DNA of 64,000 nucleotides from Hydrogenophaga sp. GTDB lineage: Bacteria > Pseudomonadota > Gammaproteobacteria > Burkholderiales > Burkholderiaceae_C. Location: assembly GCF_030373225.1 (NCBI RefSeq), contig NZ_JAUCZG010000006.1:87159-151158 (forward strand), read 5' to 3'. The position numbers and the translations under genes are program-made. The notes below the pieces were generated by a model that did no database searches, had not been told where the DNA came from, and saw only the letters and a program-made list of their open reading frames with translations. Of the stretch, positions 51,856-61,101 are shown one piece after another. Position 1 is the first letter of the stretch. Every line of letters begins with the position of its first letter.

Positions 51856-51997
51856 GCCGCAGCCTCAAGCAACTGGCGGGCCAGTGGCTTCGGTGGTCTG
51901 CGGGCATGCCCTGCCGTCCGTCGCCTGCATGCCCCCACTGCGCCCATGCCCTGTTCATCACCTGCACACAGGCGTACAACCGCTCTGAGGAAACGGT

Positions 51998-52786
51998 ATG
52001 AACAGTATGGTTCGTTTTTTTCAGCTGGCCTCCCTCGCCCTGGCGGGGTTGCTGGTCGCTTCCGCAGCGGTGGCCCGCACCGCCTGCGTGCAGGATCCCG
52101 CCCGCGCCCACGAGCTGCGTGTGCTCGATGAAATCCAGATCACCGAGCTGATGGAGCGCTTTGACGTGGTGGCGGCCCCGCAACGGCTGCGCCACATGCT
52201 CGCCAGCCTGGTGGAAGCGTCAAGCCGGCTGCGCCAGGGGCCGGCCGTGCACCTGCTGGCCTACCAGGACGCCGAGCTCAACGCCTACGCAGCCGACCAC
52301 GGCATGATCATCCTCACCAGCGCCATGTGGAGTGCCAGGGAAGCCCTGTCGGACGACGAACTGGCCGCGGTCATGGCGCACGAGCTCGCGCACATCGAGG
52401 AGCGCGACTCGTTGGTGGAAGCCTGCGCCAACCTGCAGCGCCTGGGGCAGCCCGCCATGCGCTTTGAAGAGGCCCGCGACCGCATGGCACTCGAGATGTT
52501 CAACCCCCGCTCGACCCTGGCCCGCCAGGCGCAGCAGCAACTGCACGCGCAGGAGCACGCCGCCGATGTGCGCGCCATCGAACTGCTGCGCGCGGTGGGC
52601 CGTCAACCACAAGCCATGGTGAGCGTGCTGGCCAAGATCCACGGCACCACCCCGTCGGCCCTGAACCTGTTGATGGGCACCACGCACCCGGAGCTGCGTG
52701 TGCGGCTGGAGAAGGCGCAGGCGGCGGTGGATGCGGTGAAAGCGCAGGGATCTGGCCTGATCCCGCAGAAGCTCTCTGAACCTTGA
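51998..52786 (+). CDS. M48-type zinc metallopeptidase
   Basis: AYAADHGMIILTSAMWSAREALSDDELAAVMAHELAHIEERD (HExxH); signal peptide. Confidence 0.9.
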   Translation: MNSMVRFFQLASLALAGLLVASAAVARTACVQDPARAHELRVLDEIQITELMERFDVVAAPQRLRHMLASLVEASSRLRQGPAVHLLAYQDAELNAYAADHGMIILTSAMWSAREALSDDELAAVMAHELAHIEERDSLVEACANLQRLGQPAMRFEEARDRMALEMFNPRSTLARQAQQQLHAQEHAADVRAIELLRAVGRQPQAMVSVLAKIHGTTPSALNLLMGTTHPELRVRLEKAQAAVDAVKAQGSGLIPQKLSEP

Positions 52787-52808
52787 TGGCGATGGCCGTC
52801 ACGGACTG

Positions 52809-53150
52809 TTGGAGATATTGACAACAAGTGATTGGCAGGCCAAACTTCCCCGCATGGGAGCCAAGTTGCTGGTCAGACAGCGGGTCGAAGTTGGCGAGAG
52901 CGCTTTCGCCGAACTGGTCGTGTGGGAGCTGCCGCAACCACTGCTGGGTAGCCAGCACAAGTTCAAGTACCGCCTTGCATACGTTGTCCTTGGCGCATGT
53001 GTGCTGCGGTACGACAACGAGGCTGGCAAGGGTGATCACCGGCACTGGGGTCGCGAGGAGATCAGCTACCGCTTCACGAGCCCGACGCAATTGATGGCCG
53101 ATTTCTTTGAAGACATCCAGAGGTACAACCATGACCACGCTGACGATTGA
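52809..53150 (+). CDS. DUF6516-like putative toxin of a TA pair
   Basis: MGAKLLVRQRVEVGESAFAELVVWELPQPLLGSQHKFKYRLAYVVLGACVLRYDNEAGKGDHRHWG; TTG start at 52809 or ATG at 52854. Confidence 0.75.
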   Translation: MEILTTSDWQAKLPRMGAKLLVRQRVEVGESAFAELVVWELPQPLLGSQHKFKYRLAYVVLGACVLRYDNEAGKGDHRHWGREEISYRFTSPTQLMADFFEDIQRYNHDHADD

Positions 53151-53475
53151 CGTGCGTTCGCTGACCGATTCGCTGGCCGACGCTGCGCGTGCCATGCAGA
53201 CAGGCAAGTCGGTCGGACCTCGGTACAGCTTTTCGTCGCCACAGGCGCTCATGCGAACACTCGGGGGAAAACGGTTCGATCTGATCCAGGCCCTGAGCGG
53301 CGCCGGCCCCGTCACCATCCGCGAAGCTGCGCGGCGCGTCGAACGGGATGTGAAGGCCGTGCACAGCGATGTGCAGGCGCTGCTGGCCTGTGGCGTGCTT
53401 GACAAGACCGATGACGGCAAGATCGAGTTTCCGTATGACGCGGTGCATGTGGACTTCATGCTGAAGGCGGCGTGA
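53131..53475 (+). CDS. HTH (MarR/HVO_A0114-like) putative antitoxin
   Basis: KRFDLIQALSGAGPVTIREAARRVERDVKAVHSDVQALLACGVLDKTDDGKIEFPYDAVHVDF; overlaps the upstream gene by 20 bp. Confidence 0.78.
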   Translation: MTTLTIDVRSLTDSLADAARAMQTGKSVGPRYSFSSPQALMRTLGGKRFDLIQALSGAGPVTIREAARRVERDVKAVHSDVQALLACGVLDKTDDGKIEFPYDAVHVDFMLKAA

Positions 53476-54512
53476 CTGTGGGGTGCCCGATCTGCCTGAG
53501 CGATGAGTCAACTGAGAGCAGTCATCCAACTCGAGACGCGTTGACCGTTGCCTGCTTCCAATGCGGTGACATTGTTGTTTCGAGAAGTGCTGTTGCCTCG
53601 CTGCGCTCTGTGGCAGACCAAAACCGCTGGAAGCTTTCGGCATGGGTTCGCGAGTACGCCCCGTCGATTGTCGTGTCTTCTGACTTAGAGCGGGCATTGG
53701 AGAGTGCTGCGCCTTCGTTGACGCACCGCGCAGATCGCATGCTTCGCTGGATCGTCGGTGCATACCCTCCCGGTACAAGCTTCTCTCTGGATGAACTCGG
53801 TAAGTAGAAGATATACGACAGTCCTCCTGGCTTGGTAGTGCTTGGGGGCTCATTGATCGCCAGCCCGCTCGTCCCCATCGGCTGGAATAGAACGGTGGAA
53901 GAGATGCTGTTCATGGTGATGGAAGTGCTGTGCAATGAACTGGAGCATCTCGTCAGTGAGGACAACCGGAGCTATCAGGTGAGTCCCAAGGGGCTCCTTT
54001 ATCTGGAGGGCCGTAGAAGCCAAGCTTCGGCGATTGGCTTCTGTGCGATGTGGTTCAGCCCCGAAGTTCAGTCGCTATGGAGTGACGTCATTGAACCAGC
54101 CATTCGTGCTTCTGGATATGAACCGCTGCGCATCGACTCGAAACAGCACAACGGAAAAATCGACGACGAAATCATGGCGTCTATCCGTGCTGCGGGATTC
54201 GTTGTCTCAGACTTCACTGGCAATCGCGGTGGCGTTTACTACGAAGCCGGCTTCGCGCACGGGTTGGGGTTGCCAGTGATCTTCATGTGTCGTGAGGGCG
54301 ATGATTTGCATTTCGATGTTCGCCAGTACAACTGCACTTTCTGGACACCCGACAAACTGCAAGACACCCAGGAGCGGTTGAAGAACCGCATTCTTGCCAC
54401 GCTGGGGCAGGGGCCCTTGCAGCTCCAGTCGTTGGGCCTTCGTCAATCCTGCGCAAGACGCTGGCAGAGTTCTTCCAGCGGCATCGCTTCAATGCCCTGC
54501 CCCATCGGATAG
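53472..54512 (+). pseudogene. Zn-ribbon + nucleoside 2-deoxyribosyltransferase-like protein, interrupted by in-frame TAG at 53805-53807
   Basis: Same frame on both sides of the stop: CPICLSDES...CFQCGD...RMLRWIVGAYPPGTSFSLDELGK*KIYDSPPGLVVLGGSLIASPLVPIGWNRTVEEMLF...RRSQASAIGFCAMWFSPEVQSLWSDVIEPAIRASGYEPLRIDSKQHNGKIDDEIMASIRAAGFVVSDFTGNRGGVYYEAGFAHGLGLPVIFMCR. Confidence 0.8.
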
Positions 54513-55613
54513 ACCTCGCTGCCCGGATACACCACCACCTTGTGCTGCGGCCGCAGGTCTTCGCAGGCCGAGTGAAAGCCGCGCTCGACCTTCGGGCTCA
54601 GGCTGCGTTTGACTTCCACGGCCCAGAGCGTTCCGTCGGGCTGGCTGAGAAGCAAGTCGATCTCGGCGCCGCCGCTGGTGCGGTAGAAGTGGCCCTGCAC
54701 CCCCGCGGGCGCGCTGGTCAACAGGTTCTCCACCACCATGCCCTCCCAACTGGCGCCCACCACCGGGTGCGACAGCAGCGTTTCCATGGAGCCGATGTCG
54801 AGCAGCGCATGCACCAGCCCACTGTCGCGCACATAGACCTTGGGTGACTTGACCAGTCGTTTGCCCACGTTGGCGTGCCAGGGCTGCAGGCGGCGCACCA
54901 GCAGCAGGTCGCAGAGCAGGTCGATGTAGCTGTGGGCGGTTTTTGCGTCCACGCCGAGGTTGCGCGCGAGCTGGGCAAGGTTGAGCAGGCCGCCTTGCTG
55001 GTGGGCCAGCATGGTCCAGAAGCGCCGCAGGGTCTCGGCGGCGATGCGCGGGCCCAGTTGCGGGATGTCCCGTTCCAGGTAGGTGCGGATGAAGTTCTGC
55101 CGCCAGCGCAGGCTGCGTGTGTCGTCGGGCGCGGTGAAGCTGTCGGGAAAACCACCGCGCAGCCACAGCATGTCGGTCGTGCCTTCGCCGGTTTCGCGGG
55201 CGTTCAGTGGGCCGAGTTCCAGGTAGGCGATGCGACCCGCCAGTGTTTCGCCCGATTGCTGCAGCAGGTTCAGCGAGGCCGAGCCCAGAAGCAGGTACAG
55301 CCCCTGGCGTCGCCCGTCGCGGCGGGCCTGGTCGATCAAACCGCGCAGCACGGGAAACAGCGCAGGCGTGCGGTGCACTTCGTCAACGATGACCAGCTTG
55401 TCCTGGTGCTGCGACAGGTACAGCTCAGGCTCACCCAATCGCGCGCGGTCGCGTTCAGACTCCAGGTCCAGATAGAGGCTGGGCCGCTGCCGTGCCACTT
55501 CCAGCGCCAGCGTGGTCTTGCCCACCTGCCTGGGCCCGAGCATGGCAACGAACGGCAGGCATGTGGGCCAGTTCGTCGAGCAGACGGGGGGTGGCTTGGC
55601 GGTCAAACATCAT
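54443..55613 (-). pseudogene. AAA ATPase with DUF4143 domain, N-terminus frameshifted by apparent 4-bp duplication (CGTTCGTT)
   Basis: ORF 55606-54443 carries MLGPRQVGKTTLALEVARQRPSLYLDLESERD...LVIVDEVHRTPALFPVLRGLID...GSASLNLL; in a different frame from ATG 55613: MMFDRQATPRLLDELAHMPAV, rejoining AMLGPRQVGKTT if one CGTT is removed at 55547-55554. Confidence 0.82.
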
Positions 55614-55656
55614 TGCAACTATGGAGTTTCATTCCATGATTTGCAAGGATAAATCC

Positions 55657-55959
55657 TCACGTTTCTGAGCGCGAAAACCTTGCCACCAGCGCCTCACCCC
55701 AGGCCCACGGCCCGGTGAGCGTCAGCGTCACGGTGGTCCAGTCACCCTCGGTTTGCACCAGCTGGTCGGCGTCCCACGCACCGCCCTCGTCGAGCGGGCC
55801 GCGCGGGCCGGGGCTGTGTTGTTCGGCCCAGGCGAGCACGGCCTGCACTTCCTGCATCACCTCGGGCAACTGCGAGGCTCGCACGCTGGCCATGGCGTCC
55901 CAGGTGCCGGTGCCTTCGCCGTCGTCGCTGGTGTCGAAGAGGAGGTATTGAAGCTGCAT
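55657..55959 (-). CDS. Hypothetical protein
   Basis: MQLQYLLFDTSDDGEGTGTWDAMASVRASQLPEVMQEVQAVLAWAEQHSPGPRGPLDEGGAWDADQLVQ; between ATPase and glcB. Confidence 0.7.
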   Translation of the reverse strand: MQLQYLLFDTSDDGEGTGTWDAMASVRASQLPEVMQEVQAVLAWAEQHSPGPRGPLDEGGAWDADQLVQTEGDWTTVTLTLTGPWAWGEALVARFSRSET

Positions 55960-55987
55960 GCGTCGATTGTCTGTGCCCGACGCCACG

Positions 55988-56012
55988 AAAAACGGCGCCC
56001 GAGGGCGCCGTT
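55988..56012 (-). terminator. Intrinsic terminator downstream of malate synthase G
   Basis: Minus strand aacggcgccc-tc-gggcgccgtt followed by ttt. Confidence 0.75.
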
Positions 56013-56032
56013 GTGAATGACTCAAGCCGGAA

Positions 56033-58243
56033 TCAGGCAGCCGCCTTCACTTTCAGGCGCCAGGCATGCAGCAGCGGCTCGGTGTAGCCGCTGGGCTGTG
56101 CCTTGCCCTTGAACACCAGGTCCAGCGCCGCCTGGTAGGCCATGCTGGTCTTGAAGTTGCCGGCCATCTTCTTGTAAAACGGGTCGCCGGCGTTCTGGCC
56201 GTCCACCACGGCGGCCATGCGCTCGAAGGTTTGGGTCACTTGCGCTTCGGTCACCACGCCGTGGTGCAGCCAGTTGGCCATGTGCTGGCTGGAAATGCGC
56301 AGCGTGGCGCGGTCTTCCATCAGGCCCACGTTGTGGATGTCGGGCACCTTGGAGCAGCCCACGCCCTGGTCGACCCAGCGCACCACATAGCCCAGGATGC
56401 CCTGCGCGTTGTTGTCCAGCTCCTGCTGTTTCTCGGCCTCGCTCCAGTTCGGCGTGGCCGTCACGGGCACGGTCAGCAGGCCGGTGAGCAGCACGTCACG
56501 CTCCTTGTTCGCGTCGATCTTCTCCAGCTCTTTCTGCACGTCACTCACCAGCACCTGGTGGTAGTGCAGGCTGTGCAGCGTGGCGCCGGTGGGGCTGGGC
56601 ACCCAGGCGGTGTTGGCACCGGCCTTGGGGTGTGCAATCTTCTGCTTGAGCATCTCGGCCATCAGGTCGGGCATGGCCCACATGCCCTTGCCGATCTGTG
56701 CGCGTCCGCGCAGGCCGCAGCTCAGGCCCACCAGCACGTTGTTGCGCTCGTAGCTCTGGATCCAGGCGCTGGTTTTCATGTCGCCCTTGCGCACCATGGG
56801 GCCGGCCAGCATGGCGCTGTGCATCTCGTCGCCGGTGCGGTCCAGGAAGCCGGTGTTGATGAAGGCCACGCGGCTCGAAGCCGCGGCAATGCAGGCCTTG
56901 AGGTTCACCGAGGTGCGGCGCTCTTCGTCCATGATGCCGAGCTTGACCGTGCTCTCGGGCAGGCCGAGCAGTTGCTCCACGCGGGCAAAGAGTTCGGCGG
57001 CAAACGCCACCTCGGCCGGGCCGTGCATCTTGGGCTTGACGATGTAGACCGAGCCCTTGCGCGAGTTGCGGATGGCGTCTTTCTTCGTGCGCTTCAGGTC
57101 GTGCAGGGCGATGGTGGTGGTGACCACCGCGTCCATGATGCCTTCGGGAATTTCCTGGCCGTCCGCGCCCCACAGGATGGCCGGGTTGGTCATGAGGTGG
57201 CCCACGTTGCGCAGGAACATGAGCGATCGGCCATGCAGGCGGACCTTGCCCTGGCCGCTGGCGGCGGTGTATTCGCGGTCGGCGTTGAGGCCGCGGGTGA
57301 AGGTGGTGCCGCCCTTGCTCACCGATTCGGTCAGCGTGGCCTGCAGGATGCCGAGCCAGTTGCTGTAGGCCAGCACCTTGTCTTCAGCGTCCACCGCGGC
57401 AATGGAGTCTTCGAGGTCGAGGATGGTGGAGAGCGCGGCTTCCAGCACCAGGTCGCTCACGCCGGCGGCGTCGGTCTTGCCAATCGGCGTGTTGCGGTCG
57501 ATCTGGATGTCCAGGTGCAGGCCGTTGTGCTTGAGCAGCACCGAGCTGGGGGCCTTCGTCTCACCCTGGTAGCCCACCAGCTGCGCCTTGTCGGCCAGCT
57601 TGGCTGACCCGCCTTCGGCCAGGCCCACCACCAGCTCGCCGTCCTTGTTGATCTTGTAACTGGTGGAGCCTACATGCGAGCCCTTCTTCAGCGGCGCGGT
57701 GCGGTCGAGCACATGGCGCGCGTATGCAATGACCTTGGCGCCGCGCTTGGGGTTGTAGCCACCCTTCTTGCCGATCTTCTCGCAACCCTTGTCATCCGAG
57801 ATCACGTCGGTGCCGTACAGCGCGTCGTACAGCGAACCCCAGCGCGCATTGGCGGCGTTCAGCGCATAGCGCGCATTCAGGATCGGCACCACCAGCTGCG
57901 GTCCGGCCTGCACCGCCAGCTCGTCGTCCACATTCTTCGTGGTCGCGCGCACCTTCTTGGGCTGCGGCACCAGGTAGCCAATGCCTTCAAGGAAAGAGCG
58001 GTACGCCGCCATGTCGGCAATCGGGCCAGGGTGGGCCGCGTGCCAGGTGTCCAGCTCGGTCTGCAGGCGGTCGCGCTCGGCGAGCAGCGCGGCGTTTTGG
58101 GGCGCGAGGTCGGCCACGATGGCGTCAAAGCCCGCCCAGAAGGCGGACTCGCTCACGCCGGTGCCGGGCAGCACCTTCTGGTTGATGAAATCGGCGAGCA
58201 CGGTGGCGACCTGAAGGCCGTGGATCTGGGTGCGTTGTGTCAT
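56033..58243 (-). CDS. glcB: Malate synthase G
   Basis: [102 protein letters not shown]. Confidence 0.97.
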   Translation of the reverse strand: MTQRTQIHGLQVATVLADFINQKVLPGTGVSESAFWAGFDAIVADLAPQNAALLAERDRLQTELDTWHAAHPGPIADMAAYRSFLEGIGYLVPQPKKVRATTKNVDDELAVQAGPQLVVPILNARYALNAANARWGSLYDALYGTDVISDDKGCEKIGKKGGYNPKRGAKVIAYARHVLDRTAPLKKGSHVGSTSYKINKDGELVVGLAEGGSAKLADKAQLVGYQGETKAPSSVLLKHNGLHLDIQIDRNTPIGKTDAAGVSDLVLEAALSTILDLEDSIAAVDAEDKVLAYSNWLGILQATLTESVSKGGTTFTRGLNADREYTAASGQGKVRLHGRSLMFLRNVGHLMTNPAILWGADGQEIPEGIMDAVVTTTIALHDLKRTKKDAIRNSRKGSVYIVKPKMHGPAEVAFAAELFARVEQLLGLPESTVKLGIMDEERRTSVNLKACIAAASSRVAFINTGFLDRTGDEMHSAMLAGPMVRKGDMKTSAWIQSYERNNVLVGLSCGLRGRAQIGKGMWAMPDLMAEMLKQKIAHPKAGANTAWVPSPTGATLHSLHYHQVLVSDVQKELEKIDANKERDVLLTGLLTVPVTATPNWSEAEKQQELDNNAQGILGYVVRWVDQGVGCSKVPDIHNVGLMEDRATLRISSQHMANWLHHGVVTEAQVTQTFERMAAVVDGQNAGDPFYKKMAGNFKTSMAYQAALDLVFKGKAQPSGYTEPLLHAWRLKVKAAA

Positions 58244-58260
58244 GGTGGATTCACTGGTGA

Positions 58261-58288
58261 GGGCTTCGACAGGCTCAGCCCGAACGGG
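58261..58288. repeat. REP-like element, family 1 (single arm)
   Basis: gggcttcgacaggctcagcccgaacggg upstream of glcB. Confidence 0.75.
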
Positions 58289-58314
58289 AGGGTGGGGAGG
58301 GTGAGAAAAGGAAA

Positions 58315-59013
58315 TCAGTCAAAAAAGGCGAGCACATCGCCCAGCTGGTTGCCGGTGCGGTGGGGCTGGGTGCCGAGCTCTTCAAACGGCAGATTTTGCC
58401 GGTTCACCCACAGCGTGCGGTAGCCGTACCAGGTGGCGGCCAGTGCGTCCCAGGCGTTGCTGCTGACGAACACGATCTGCCCGCAGGCCAGGCCGGTGGC
58501 TTGTTCGCCCAGTGCGTAGGCCTCGGGGTGGGTCTTGTACTTGCGGATCGGGTCGACGCTGATCACGTGATCGAGCAGACCTTCCAACCCCGCGCTGCGC
58601 ACCGCAATGCCCAGCATGTCGGGGTCGCCGTTGCTCAGGATGCCGGTGGCCACGCCGCGCTCGCGCAGCGCCTGCAGCACGGCGCGGTTCTCCGGAAAGG
58701 CCGAGAGGTGGCGGTACTGGTTCATGAGTCGCGCAGCGCGCTCTTCAAACGCGGGCCAGTTGCTGCGCGCCTCGGGTGCAATGGTCTTGATGGCGTAGGC
58801 GAGGGCACTCTGCGTGAGCGCCCAGAACGGCCGGTAGTGCGCGCCGTTGTCGCTGGTGGTCACCAGCCGCGTGTACTCGATCTGCTTGTCGCGCCACAGC
58901 GTGGCCAGACGTGAGCCTTGCCCAGGGAAGAGCTGCTCGGCGAGCAGGCCCACGCTGTACACGTCGAAGAGCGTGCCGTAGGCGTCGAAGAGGACTGCGC
59001 GGGGTTTTTGCAT
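58315..59013 (-). CDS. Haloacid dehalogenase type II
   Basis: [50 protein letters not shown]...[11 protein letters not shown]...[24 protein letters not shown]. Confidence 0.93.
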   Translation of the reverse strand: MQKPRAVLFDAYGTLFDVYSVGLLAEQLFPGQGSRLATLWRDKQIEYTRLVTTSDNGAHYRPFWALTQSALAYAIKTIAPEARSNWPAFEERAARLMNQYRHLSAFPENRAVLQALRERGVATGILSNGDPDMLGIAVRSAGLEGLLDHVISVDPIRKYKTHPEAYALGEQATGLACGQIVFVSSNAWDALAATWYGYRTLWVNRQNLPFEELGTQPHRTGNQLGDVLAFFD

Positions 59014-59109
59014 CCCTGCACTGTATTCCACACTTTCTCAGGCATTAATGACTGCCTTTGGCGAGCATCAGTGACATTTAGGTGCGCAATAAGCGACCAA
59101 GCGAGTTCC

Positions 59110-59739
59110 TCATGGCTTCAACCACAAGGCGAATCGTCTGCTCCAGGTCAACGGGGGAAGGATGGTCGCAAGCTTGTGGAGATGCGCCTTGCCCTCTGCA
59201 ATCGTCGGCCGGGGACCGGGTGCCGTCTTGCTCGCCTCCAGCATCGAGTAGTGCGCCAGATGTGTCGTCGCCTTCAGCCCCATGGCGGGTCGGCAGTTGG
59301 CCGCTGCCACTGCGGTGGACAGGGTTGCGGCCAGCACCAAATCTGCCGGTGTCAGCCCCTGGCGTTGTGCAAACGCCCAGTAGACGGGCTCGAACGTGTC
59401 GCGCGCCTGCTGCATCGTCAGGCGCCGCTCATCACAGGAGCCGACTTCAAGACTCTCGACCGTTTCGTCTCCGGAATCACCTCGCGCAGCCATGACCGCA
59501 ATCAAGTTGAAGCATTCGGGCAGACGAGCGTTCACTTCCTCACTCAAGACGACGGTTCCAGGCTTGACGTCCACACGACCGTCCACTTCCAACCTGTACA
59601 GGATGGTGCCTGCCATCCATGCTGAACACGCGAGATAGGTGGCCGCATGCACATTGCCGCCATCGATGAGAGGCTTTCTGATCACAAGATCCAAAGTGTC
59701 TGCGGCTTGTCGAATGTGAGAATCGTTCCAATCGCTCAT
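59110..59739 (-). CDS. Hypothetical protein
   Basis: MSDWNDSHIRQAADTLDLVIRKPLIDGGNVHAATYLACSAWMAGTILYRLEVDG...; long ORF, no family recognised. Confidence 0.65.
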   Translation of the reverse strand: MSDWNDSHIRQAADTLDLVIRKPLIDGGNVHAATYLACSAWMAGTILYRLEVDGRVDVKPGTVVLSEEVNARLPECFNLIAVMAARGDSGDETVESLEVGSCDERRLTMQQARDTFEPVYWAFAQRQGLTPADLVLAATLSTAVAAANCRPAMGLKATTHLAHYSMLEASKTAPGPRPTIAEGKAHLHKLATILPPLTWSRRFALWLKP

Positions 59740-59796
59740 GGTTACTTCCTTCAAAAATGTTGAGTGAGCAGTTCATTTGTTTGATTTTGGTGTTGA

Positions 59797-60078
59797 TCAA
59801 CGGCAGCGGTGCGGACTCTGCGGCTTGAGTTCCTCTTTCGTCTTCACATTGCGAATCACGATCGTGGCGCCGCGATGTACGGAGCAAAAGCCCGCGAGCA
59901 CGGTGTAAATACTTCGCCCATCTGCAATCGTGACCATGCCGGTTTTGATCGGCTTTCCCTGCGCATCGGTCGCCTCGAATCCAAAATAGCCCTCGGGCGT
60001 GGAGCAGGCGCTTGCAAGCAAAAGTGCAAGTGAAGCGAATGAGGTTTTCAACGTACGCGTCTGGATATATTTGTTCAT
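59797..60078 (-). CDS. Small hypothetical lipoprotein
   Basis: MNKYIQTRTLKTSFASLALLLASACSTPEGYFGFEATDAQGKPIKTGMVTIADG; lipobox LASAC. Confidence 0.65.
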   Translation of the reverse strand: MNKYIQTRTLKTSFASLALLLASACSTPEGYFGFEATDAQGKPIKTGMVTIADGRSIYTVLAGFCSVHRGATIVIRNVKTKEELKPQSPHRCR

Positions 60079-60198
60079 ATGTTTTTCCTTGGTTTTAGAA
60101 AATGTTGGAGGGTTTACATAATTCGGTGGTATCCCCGGCGCCCAGCGCCTACCATTCAAAAGATGTTGCCTTTGTGTCCGCCGTACACAAGCGGAAGC

Positions 60199-60456
60199 CT
60201 ATTGTTGACGTGGCTTGCCGCCTGTGGTTTGCTCAATCACAATGACCCAATTTCGTTCTTCGGCCTCTCTTTCAAATCGAGCAAAAAGTTCTTTTAGATG
60301 CCGTCTCTTGATTGCCGTATTTGATCCGTCCCAGCAAGGCCTTAGTGGCAAAACCAGATAAAATTTCGCCTCCAAAATCCATTCGCCTACGAAAGTGTTA
60401 GTGTGAGTTTCATCTTCTGTCCAAGTAATGGACCAAGGAGTGGACTTGGTGATCAT
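60199..60456 (-). CDS. Hypothetical small protein (possible orphan immunity/accessory gene)
   Basis: MITKSTPWSITWTEDETHTNTFVGEWILEAKFYLVLPLRPCWDGSNTAIKRRHLKELFARFEREAEERNWVIVIEQTTGG; AT-rich region downstream of the toxin gene. Confidence 0.5.
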   Translation of the reverse strand: MITKSTPWSITWTEDETHTNTFVGEWILEAKFYLVLPLRPCWDGSNTAIKRRHLKELFARFEREAEERNWVIVIEQTTGGKPRQQ

Positions 60457-60567
60457 TGAGAATCCTTTGCGAGGCTGTTAATGTGCTTTCGAATGGCCCA
60501 AGAAACAACGTCGAAGGTATTCAGAATATGCCAAAAATCGGCGATGTGGATTGATTGATGACGGTGG

Positions 60568-61101
60568 CTATTTCAATTGCTCTTTGTCTTGATTGTTTAG
60601 GCAGCGATCGTACCCATCTCTATCGGTTGATTTCATCAAGATTACGGAGTTAAAAAAACTGCGTTTGCTTTGAGTTGTTCCATCCCGTATCGCTGCAAGC
60701 CCTTGCAAAGTGATTATTGGCAAAAGCTTGTCGAACGCCTGCAGATGGGTGTGCAAATTGTCCATTTTGATGGCGGCGTGAGAGGTAAATAGATCTAGGT
60801 CAGGGTGATCTTCGAATCTTTGTAGCCGCAATAATTCGATGTCAAGCAGATTGAGGTCAAGGCAAATTCCAAGAGCTGACCCACCCCAAATCATCAAACT
60901 ACTTGTAATGTCTATTAAAGAAACTTCGAGATAGTTTTCTCGAAGCACATCCTTTACTTCAATGATCAGGCCGTGTCTATGCAGGAGTAGGCTATATTGA
61001 TCGTTTTTCATGCACAATTTGGCGCGCATTTCGTTTTTCTTAAGAAACTCTTGAACGAATGCGATATTGGCTATTTGAACGATTTTCTTGCTGGTGATCA
61101 T
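60568..61101 (-). CDS. Putative immunity protein for the adjacent polymorphic toxin
   Basis: MITSKKIVQIANIAFVQEFLKKNEMRAKLCMKNDQYSLLLHRHGLIIEVKDVLRENYLEVSL...; start codon overlaps the toxin stop (ATGA); AT-rich. Confidence 0.65.
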   Translation of the reverse strand: MITSKKIVQIANIAFVQEFLKKNEMRAKLCMKNDQYSLLLHRHGLIIEVKDVLRENYLEVSLIDITSSLMIWGGSALGICLDLNLLDIELLRLQRFEDHPDLDLFTSHAAIKMDNLHTHLQAFDKLLPIITLQGLAAIRDGTTQSKRSFFNSVILMKSTDRDGYDRCLNNQDKEQLK

